The position numbers and the translations under genes were made by a program. The notes under the pieces were generated by a model, which saw nothing but the letters and a program-made list of their open reading frames with translations, made no database searches and was not told the origin of the DNA. 5,740 bases of DNA from Clostridiaceae bacterium (GTDB lineage Bacteria; Bacillota; Clostridia; Monoglobales; Firm-18): NCBI GenBank assembly GCA_012511915.1, contig JAAZFB010000598.1:1-5740 (forward strand), written 5' to 3'. This document shows positions 1-4,651 of this stretch, in pieces (positions within the stretch are counted from its first letter, which is position 1; every line of letters begins with the position of its first letter).

Positions 1-672
1 ACACCATCTTTAGTACCGCTTGTTGTTAAGGAAAACTGGGTTAAAGATTTGATGGGGCTTTCTTTGAAAAATGTTAACGTAAAATTTTTCAAAGGAGACA
101 AACAAGTATTTTCCGATTTTGGTGAAATGCTTTTTACGCACTTTGGCGTATCCGGCCCGTTAATACTCAGAGCAAGTGCAGAAATTAAAGACTTTACAGA
201 AAAAATTAATTTATTTATCGATTTAAAACCTGCCTTATCAAATGAACAGCTTGATATACGTATTGTACGTGATTTTAACACAGCACAGAATAAAGACTTT
301 TCAAATTCCCTAAACCTTTTACTGCCTAAGAAAATAATTCCGGTGGTTATTATGCTGTCCGGCATAAATCCAAATAAAAAAGTAAATCAATTAACAAAAG
401 CAGAGCGTAGCGCACTTGTTGGTATATTAAAAGCTTTTCCTTTGACAATTACCAAAACACGCCCGATTTCAGAAGCAATTATCACATCCGGCGGTGTATG
501 TACCGATGAAATTAACCCGTCAACAATGGAATCAAAGCTTGTCTCTAACCTTTTTTTCGCCGGAGAAGTAATAGATGTAGATGCAGTAACCGGCGGGTAC
601 AACCTACAAATAGCTTTTAGTACCGGTTTTTTGGCCGGTGAGCATATAAAAAGCACAAAAAGCATAAGATAA
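1..672 (+). CDS. HI0933/YhiN-family NAD(P)/FAD-dependent oxidoreductase, C-terminal part (5' end outside window)
   Basis: The reading frame is open from base 1, so this is the last 223 residues of a longer protein; the family is usually about 400 residues. An ATG at base 49 lies inside a conserved stretch (PSLVPLV near the edge, then VKDLMGLSLKNV) and is not the true start. Two family signatures are visible: TSGGV-x3-EINP-xTMESK at about bases 481-537, and FAGEV-x-DVDA-x-TGGYNLQIAFSTG at about 556-633. The second forms the C-terminal FAD-contacting segment in HI0933-like flavoproteins. The family is cytoplasmic, and its substrate is poorly known; some members are named BaiN or aminoacetone oxidase, but the sequence gives no reason to choose either. 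The gene ends in TAA 50 bases before the next gene's start. The family call is firm and the reaction is unknown. Confidence 0.93.
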   Translation, partial: TPSLVPLVVKENWVKDLMGLSLKNVNVKFFKGDKQVFSDFGEMLFTHFGVSGPLILRASAEIKDFTEKINLFIDLKPALSNEQLDIRIVRDFNTAQNKDFSNSLNLLLPKKIIPVVIMLSGINPNKKVNQLTKAERSALVGILKAFPLTITKTRPISEAIITSGGVCTDEINPSTMESKLVSNLFFAGEVIDVDAVTGGYNLQIAFSTGFLAGEHIKSTKSIR

Positions 673-676
673 CTAA

Positions 677-708
677 TAATACTATTCTTTAATTTAGGAA
701 CAGTATAA
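677..708. repeat. Small imperfect hairpin, possible degenerate copy of the 4553-4618 palindrome
   Basis: Bases 679-687 (ATACTATTC) pair with 698-706 (GAACAGTAT) at 8 of 9 positions, with one A/C mismatch. A U-G and a U-A pair continue inward to leave a loop of about six bases. The first 11 bases, TAATACTATTC at 677-687, are identical to the start of the large palindrome at 4553. The right end matches the complementary tip at 9 of 11 positions. The right end overlaps the first bases of the ribosome binding site (707-715) of the downstream gene, so folding could affect its translation. There is no T-tract, so a terminator is unlikely. Confidence 0.5.
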
Positions 709-722
709 GAGGTGGTTTGATT

Positions 723-1202
723 ATGCGAGAACCCAAATGTAAGGGTTTTAGGCATCGTAAGGCGATCATTTTTAATGTCAACAAAATATATTTAAATATT
801 TTGATTATTGTTTTGTCTGCTCTTATGCTATCACAATTTGTTTTAACCTTCCCGAATGCACGGGCGGTTTTTACTAATACAGAACGGTTTGAAAGCTTAT
901 ATAAAAATGCCGATGATTCAACCTCTTCACTTGCTGAGTTAACACTTCTATTAACAGGCACCGAACCCACGTCTGACATTGAATTTATGCAAAATGGTCA
1001 GCCGATAGCCGTTTTTTATGATAGAAAAATCACCGTTACCGTATCGGATAATTCTGTTTTAGAAATAGACGGCACAAGAGTTAAAGATCCGTTTTCTGTA
1101 CAAATAATCGAAATGTCTTCGAATATTGATGCCGAGAGTATATCAAGTAGTGTTAATGTAAATTCAAATATTTCATTCGTCGGCAGAATATTTATAAAAT
1201 AA
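723..1202 (+). CDS. Hypothetical exported or membrane-anchored small protein
   Basis: I do not recognise this 159-residue protein. I chose ATG 723 because AAGAGGTGG at 707-715 sits 7 bases upstream; the in-frame TTG at 717 would lie only one base from that site. The N-terminus is basic (K5, K7, R10, H11, R12, K13, K21). A hydrophobic segment follows at about residues 22-43, then an A-R-A site at 46-48 that could be a signal peptidase I cut. It may therefore be a secreted protein or a type II single-pass membrane protein with its C-terminus outside. The remaining 110 or so residues are polar, rich in Ser, Thr, Asp, Ile and Val, and look beta-rich (VFYDRKITVTVSDNSVLEI at about 97-115). No catalytic motif or cysteine is visible outside the cytoplasmic tail. 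It is probably co-transcribed with the flavoprotein gene, and its stop codon abuts the cmk promoter. Confidence 0.75.
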   Translation: MREPKCKGFRHRKAIIFNVNKIYLNILIIVLSALMLSQFVLTFPNARAVFTNTERFESLYKNADDSTSSLAELTLLLTGTEPTSDIEFMQNGQPIAVFYDRKITVTVSDNSVLEIDGTRVKDPFSVQIIEMSSNIDAESISSSVNVNSNISFVGRIFIK

Positions 1203-1205
1203 CTA

Positions 1206-1234
1206 TTGTATTAGTTTGCTTTTCGGTGTATAAT
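1206..1234 (+). promoter_or_regulatory. Candidate sigma-A-type promoter for the cmk-plsC-ispH/rpsA operon
   Basis: A perfect -10 box TATAAT (1229-1234) lies exactly 17 bases after TTGTAT (1206-1211), a 3-of-6 match to the -35 consensus. It sits in the 53-base gap between the 723 gene's stop (1200-1202) and the cmk start. Transcription would begin near 1241, leaving a leader of about 15 bases that carries the AAGAGG ribosome binding site at 1243-1248. The call rests on sequence match and position only. Confidence 0.6.
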
Positions 1235-1255
1235 GTTGGATAAAGAGGTTTTACC

Positions 1256-1942
1256 ATGGATAATATACAAATAGTTATTGATGGACCCGCAGGGGCGGGT
1301 AAAAGTACAATTTCAAAAATTGTTGCTGAGCAACTGGGGTTTCTGTACATAGATACCGGTGCAATGTATCGTGCTGTAGGTTTAAAGGCTCTTTCTTTAA
1401 ATTATGATACAAAAAATGATTCAAATTTAATAGCGCAACTTATGGACAACATTAAAATAGATTTAAAACATGGCGACAATGGGCAGCAAGTTTTTCTTGA
1501 CGATAAAAATGTTACTGCAGAGATTCGGACGCCTGAAGTCTCTATTGCGGCTTCAGATGTGTCTGCAATTCCGGCAGTAAGAATCAGTCTTGCAAATATC
1601 CAAAGAAAACTTGCCAAACAAAATAATATAGTTATGGACGGTAGGGATATAGGCAGTTATGTTCTTCCGAATGCAGATATTAAGATATTCCTTACTGCAT
1701 CTTTAGAGGATAGGGCAAAAAGAAGATATAACGAACTTTTAAAAAAAGGTAAGGATGTCTCGTTTGAAAATGTTTTATCTGATATGAATTACCGCGATAC
1801 CAACGATTCAAACCGCGAACTTGCGCCGTTGGTGGTGCCGGACGGTGCAATTGTTATCGATACAACCGGAAATACGCTTGAACAATCAATAAAGCTTCTG
1901 AGCGATACAATAAAGGAGAGACTGAATTGTCTTTTAAAGTAA
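1256..1942 (+). CDS. cmk: Cytidylate kinase (CMP/dCMP kinase)
   Basis: This cytoplasmic enzyme transfers a phosphate from ATP to CMP or dCMP, feeding CDP/dCDP into RNA, DNA and CDP-lipid synthesis. The protein is 228 residues, the usual bacterial length. The P-loop GPAGAGKST is at residues 10-18. The family motif DTGAMYRA follows at 33-40, with Arg39 in the nucleoside-monophosphate-binding region. Downstream come MDGRDIGSYVLPNA, the kinase segment LEDRAKRRYNEL, and DTNDSNRELAPL, which holds the Asp and Arg residues typical of CMP kinases. The start is ATG 1256 with AAGAGG at 1243-1248, seven bases upstream. It is the first gene after the promoter at 1206-1234. Its 3' end overlaps the plsC start by 16 bases, and the plsC ribosome binding site lies inside its last codons. 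Confidence 0.97.
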   Translation: MDNIQIVIDGPAGAGKSTISKIVAEQLGFLYIDTGAMYRAVGLKALSLNYDTKNDSNLIAQLMDNIKIDLKHGDNGQQVFLDDKNVTAEIRTPEVSIAASDVSAIPAVRISLANIQRKLAKQNNIVMDGRDIGSYVLPNADIKIFLTASLEDRAKRRYNELLKKGKDVSFENVLSDMNYRDTNDSNRELAPLVVPDGAIVIDTTGNTLEQSIKLLSDTIKERLNCLLK

Positions 1943-2550
1943 TATATATATTGGCTCAAACGTTGTTGCGTGTTTTCTTCCGGGTTTGTTTCAACCCCAA
2001 AATACAAGGGAAAGATAATTTAATAAAAGACGAGGGGTTTGTCTTCTCTGGCAATCATAAAAGCAATTTTGACCCACTGTTGCTTGCTGCATATTTGCCA
2101 AAAAAAATAAACTTTTTAGCAAAAAAAGAACTGTTTTCTAACAGGCTTTTAGGTTGGTTTTTAAGTGGTTTGGGCATTATACCAATTACAAGGAATAATG
2201 TTGAGACGGGAACGCTCAAAAAAATAATAAAGTTATTGCGCAGCAGAGGTTCAATACTGATTTTCCCGCAAGGCACACGAAAAAATACAGATGTTGAAAA
2301 AGTAAAATCCGGTGCAGTTTTGTTTGCAATAAAGGGACAAGTCCCCATACAACCGGCTTTGATAACGGGCGAATACAAACCGTCCGGCAACTTAAAGATT
2401 ATATTTGGAAAGCCGATTTATTATACCGAATACTATAACCAAAAGGTTACACAACAGCAGTTGCACCAATTAAGCGTAGAACTCATGCGGCACATCTACA
2501 GTCTGTCCGGTGAAGGTGATGATTCATCAAATGCAAATTCTGTTAGCTGA
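1927..2550 (+). CDS. plsC: 1-acyl-sn-glycerol-3-phosphate acyltransferase (PlsC family)
   Basis: PlsC enzymes acylate the sn-2 position of lysophosphatidic acid to give phosphatidic acid, the precursor of membrane phospholipids, at the inner face of the membrane. The protein is 207 residues, at the short end of the family. The catalytic HX4D motif is clear (H44-K-S-N-F-D49, preceded by G-N). The substrate-binding motif reads FPQGTR at 113-118, where most family members have FPEGTR. A late VPIQPALI segment corresponds to the usual VPIVPV block. The N-terminus (about residues 5-22) is hydrophobic, fitting membrane association. The start is TTG 1927: it is the first start codon in frame behind a strong AAAGGAGAG (1912-1920), and no ATG is available nearby. 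The gene overlaps cmk by 16 bases and ispH-rpsA by 20, so coupled translation is likely. The acyl donor (acyl-ACP, acyl-CoA or acyl-phosphate derived) cannot be read from sequence. Confidence 0.93.
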   Translation: MSFKVIYILAQTLLRVFFRVCFNPKIQGKDNLIKDEGFVFSGNHKSNFDPLLLAAYLPKKINFLAKKELFSNRLLGWFLSGLGIIPITRNNVETGTLKKIIKLLRSRGSILIFPQGTRKNTDVEKVKSGAVLFAIKGQVPIQPALITGEYKPSGNLKIIFGKPIYYTEYYNQKVTQQQLHQLSVELMRHIYSLSGEGDDSSNANSVS

Positions 2551-4459
2551 TAATGCAGGTTTTTGTTTCGGTGTAAAAAGGGCATTGGATATTGCTTACA
2601 ATGCCGCAGAGGGGAAAAACAAAGTTTTTACGCTTGGTCCTTTAATTCATAATGAACTAGTAATTGAGCAACTAAAAGGGATTGGCATTAATCAAATTGA
2701 TGACATAAACGATTTACCGTTGAATTCTTCTTTGATAATACGGACACACGGCGTAACAAAAGACATTTACAAAAAAATAGCAAAGTCGAATATTGCATAT
2801 ATAGATGCAACCTGTCCGTTTGTTAAAAAAATTCATAAAATTGTCGACGAATACTATACTAAAGGATATAAAATAATTATTGTAGGCGATAAAGACCATC
2901 CCGAAGTAATGGGGATTAACAGCATATGTAATTACGACGCTGTTATTGTGCAAAATTTTCATCAGTTTGAAAATTTGGGAGGGTTGGATAACACGTGTTT
3001 AGTTGCCCAAACAACTTTTTCGAAGGATGAATGGGATAAAATTAAAACTTTCGCGTCAGATACTTGCAAAGGTGTTGTGGTTTTTGATACAATATGTAAT
3101 GCAACATATCAAAGACAAACCCAAGCAGAAGAAATAGCACAGCAAGTTGATGCAATGATAGTAATTGGGGCAAGGCACAGTTCAAACACAAAACAGTTGT
3201 TTGAAAAATGCAAAAAGATATGCAAAGATACTTTTTTAGTTGAAACAGCATCACAACTGCCTAAGTCAGTTTTTGATAAATGTATTGTGGGTATTACAGC
3301 CGGAGCTTCAACCCCGCAGTGGATTATTAAGGAGGTCATTAGTATTATGTCAGAAGAGAAAACAACCCAAGAACTTAGCTTTGCTGAGCAAGTCGATCAG
3401 TCTTTAATCGATCTTAAAACCGGTGATATTGTTAAAGGCACCGTTATTGGTATAACGCCAACTGAAATATATGTTGATATCGGCTTTAAAGCAGATGGAG
3501 TAATACCAGTAGATCAGTTTACAGATGTTCCCAACCCGGATTTGGATCAATTAGTTAAGATTGGGGATGAGATTGAAGCTTTTGTTTACCGTGTCAGTGA
3601 TGTTGAGGGGACGGTTGGCCTTTCGGTTAAAAAGCTAAAAACGATAGCAGGAAGAAAAAAACTTGAAGAGGCTGCCAATACAAAGGAAGTATTAACAGGT
3701 AAAGTTGTTGAAACGGTTAATGGCGGAATTATTGTATTATACAGCGGAGCACGCGTATTTATACCCGCGTCATTGGCAAGTTTGCGTTATGTACAAGATT
3801 TGAACACACTTGTTGGGCAAGAGGTTTCTTTTAGAATAATTGAAAATAATCAAAGAAGACGTAAAATAATAGGTTCGATTAAGGCTGTATTGGCGGAGGA
3901 AAATACCAAGAAAAAAGCAGAATTCTGGGAAAATGCAGAGGAAGGTAAAGAATATAAAGGTGTTGTTAAATCACTTACCGATTTTGGTGCTTTTGTCGAT
4001 ATAGGCGGTATTGATGGATTAGTGCATATATCAGAATTATCCTGGAGCCGTATAAAGCATCCATCCGAAGTGATAAATGTTGGTGATGAAATTAGTGTAT
4101 TCATTATTTCCCTTGATAAAGAAAAAAATAAAGTTTCCCTTGGCTATAAGCGAAAAATGGATGACCCGTGGCTAAAAGCACAAGAGATGTACAACATCGG
4201 GGATGTTGTACAAGCTAAAATAGTCCGAATTGTCGCATTTGGTGCATTTGCACAGTTGTTGCCGACAGTTGATGGACTTATCCATATTTCTCAAATATCA
4301 ACAGAAAGAATTGCTAAACCATCAAGTGTGCTAAGTGTGGGACAAGAAGTAACAGCTAAAATAACAAACATTGATTGGGAAAATAAAAAAATCAGTCTTA
4401 GCATCCGTGCCTTGTTGGAACCTGAAGAAGCTGCCGAGCAGTCGGAACAACCTGAATAA
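2531..4459 (+). CDS. ispH-rpsA: IspH (HMBPP reductase) fused to ribosomal protein S1
   Basis: The 642-residue fusion has an N-terminal IspH (about 1-272). IspH is an iron-sulfur enzyme that makes IPP and DMAPP from HMBPP in the last step of the MEP pathway. The three cluster cysteines are present (C12 in GFCFGV, C95 in ATCPFV, C189 in CNAT). So are the active-site blocks GPLIHN, RTHGV, DHPEVMG with its catalytic Glu, SSNT and AGASTP. Four S1 RNA-binding folds follow, at about 298-370, 390-455, 472-541 and 557-628. The third and fourth are canonical (FGAFVDIGGIDGLVHISEL; FGAFAQLLPTVDGLIHISQI). The S1 half should bind mRNA or the ribosome. ATG 2531 is preferred: it puts C12 at the E. coli position and has AGGTGAT at 2514-2520 upstream. 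In-frame GTG 2510, GTG 2516 and ATG 2519 would add 4-7 residues but lack a clear binding site. This fusion is known in Clostridia. An internal start may also release free S1. Confidence 0.95.
   Translation: MQILLADNAGFCFGVKRALDIAYNAAEGKNKVFTLGPLIHNELVIEQLKGIGINQIDDINDLPLNSSLIIRTHGVTKDIYKKIAKSNIAYIDATCPFVKKIHKIVDEYYTKGYKIIIVGDKDHPEVMGINSICNYDAVIVQNFHQFENLGGLDNTCLVAQTTFSKDEWDKIKTFASDTCKGVVVFDTICNATYQRQTQAEEIAQQVDAMIVIGARHSSNTKQLFEKCKKICKDTFLVETASQLPKSVFDKCIVGITAGASTPQWIIKEVISIMSEEKTTQELSFAEQVDQSLIDLKTGDIVKGTVIGITPTEIYVDIGFKADGVIPVDQFTDVPNPDLDQLVKIGDEIEAFVYRVSDVEGTVGLSVKKLKTIAGRKKLEEAANTKEVLTGKVVETVNGGIIVLYSGARVFIPASLASLRYVQDLNTLVGQEVSFRIIENNQRRRKIIGSIKAVLAEENTKKKAEFWENAEEGKEYKGVVKSLTDFGAFVDIGGIDGLVHISELSWSRIKHPSEVINVGDEISVFIISLDKEKNKVSLGYKRKMDDPWLKAQEMYNIGDVVQAKIVRIVAFGAFAQLLPTVDGLIHISQISTERIAKPSSVLSVGQEVTAKITNIDWENKKISLSIRALLEPEEAAEQSEQPE
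3329..3349 (+). promoter_or_regulatory. Internal ribosome binding site and in-frame ATG that could start a separate S1 protein
   Basis: AAGGAGGT at 3329-3336 is a full Shine-Dalgarno match, and an in-frame ATG follows at 3347-3349, 11 bases after GGAGG. Translation from here would give a 370-residue protein beginning MSEEKTTQELSF and containing exactly the four S1 domains. The ATG is codon 273 of the fusion, at the junction between IspH and S1. The caveat is that the site lies in codons AAG GAG GTC for K-E-V in the last IspH helix, where similar residues are common in the family, so chance is possible. Confidence 0.5.
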
Positions 4460-4480
4460 TACTAGAGCTCAATTAATAAA

Positions 4481-4532
4481 TTAGTATAAAGTTAAAGCAC
4501 CTTAAACAGGTGCTTTAATGATATTATACTAA
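4481..4532. terminator. Nested hairpin after ispH-rpsA, candidate bidirectional terminator
   Basis: The inner stem is ten perfect base pairs: TTAAAGCACC at 4492-4501 with GGTGCTTTAA at 4509-4518, around a 7-base loop. An outer 9-bp stem pairs TTAGTATAA (4481-4489) with TTATACTAA (4524-4532). The AAAGCACC...GGTGCTTT form is typical of intrinsic terminators, and the position, 22 bases after the rpsA stop, fits the end of the operon. The tract after the inner stem (TTTAATGATATT) is only partly T, so termination may be incomplete. The symmetry means it could also stop leftward transcription from the 4566-4594 promoter. Confidence 0.55.
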
Positions 4533-4565
4533 ATTCAATCAACTCGCAAATATAATACTATTCCC

Positions 4566-4594
4566 ATTTTAAAATATTGACACATTCGTGTCAA
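4566..4594 (-). promoter_or_regulatory. Mirror-image promoter in the palindrome, facing leftward
   Basis: On the minus strand TTGACA (complement of 4589-4594) is followed after 17 bases by TAAAAT (complement of 4566-4571), the same boxes and spacing as the rightward promoter. It would transcribe toward the 3' end of ispH-rpsA in antisense and meet the hairpin at 4481-4532 first. Its existence follows from the palindrome's symmetry, so it may have no function of its own. Confidence 0.4.
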
Positions 4595-4605
4595 CATTTT
4601 AAAAT
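4577..4605 (+). promoter_or_regulatory. Strong sigma-A-type promoter inside the palindrome, facing murD
   Basis: A perfect -35 TTGACA (4577-4582) is followed after exactly 17 bases by TAAAAT (4600-4605), 5 of 6 to the -10 consensus. Initiation would fall near 4612, giving murD a leader of about 40 bases that contains its ribosome binding site and omits most of the hairpin. It is the best promoter match in the window and the likeliest driver of murD. Confidence 0.65.
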
Positions 4606-4651
4606 GGGAATAGTATTACAAGGAAATTAGTATTAAAGGATGGTGAGTTAT

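Larger units (their letters stand above)
4553..4618. repeat. 66-base near-perfect palindrome, possible miniature inverted-repeat element
   Basis: The left arm 4553-4575 (starting TAATACTATTCCC) and right arm 4596-4618 (ending GGGAATAGTATTA) are 23-base perfect inverted repeats. After one mismatch (A4576/C4595), a 7-bp inner stem TTGACAC (4577-4583) / GTGTCAA (4588-4594) closes on a 4-base ATTC loop. In all, 30 of 31 positions pair. Each end carries TA, compatible with insertion at a TA target, but the symmetry prevents proof. It has no coding capacity. It is far longer than a normal terminator stem and lacks a T-tract. Confidence 0.8.
4478..4638. repeat. Near-identical short direct repeats flanking the hairpin region
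   Basis: AAATTAGTAT-AAAG at 4478-4491 recurs as AAATTAGTATTAAAG at 4624-4638, differing by one inserted T. The two copies bracket both intergenic hairpins. The core octamer TAATACTA or its complement occurs at 4457-4464, 4553-4560, 4611-4618 and 4628-4635, and a variant (TTATACTAA / TTAGTATAA) forms the outer stem of the first hairpin. In an AT-rich spacer some of this could be chance. Confidence 0.4.

Noticed and set aside
387..979. Two overlapping minus-strand open frames across the first gap and the 723 gene
   Set aside because: They overlap better-supported plus-strand genes, have no recognisable protein features and cross the hairpin region; they are treated as shadows.
3042..3339. Overlapping minus-strand open frames within ispH
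   Set aside because: They are antisense to conserved IspH active-site blocks and show no independent coding evidence.
3347..3349. Assembly or frameshift artefact joining separate ispH and rpsA genes
   Set aside because: The frame is continuous with no disturbed codons at the junction, and the same fusion is known in Clostridia.
4551..4556. TATAAT at the left edge of the palindrome as a -10 box
   Set aside because: The hexamer is perfect, but no reasonable -35 box is found 16-18 bases upstream, and the promoter inside the palindrome is much better.
4460..4651. Riboswitch, tRNA or CRISPR in the intergenic region
   Set aside because: The inverted repeats are simple two-arm hairpins, with no multi-helix aptamer core, cloverleaf, or regularly spaced direct repeats with unique spacers.
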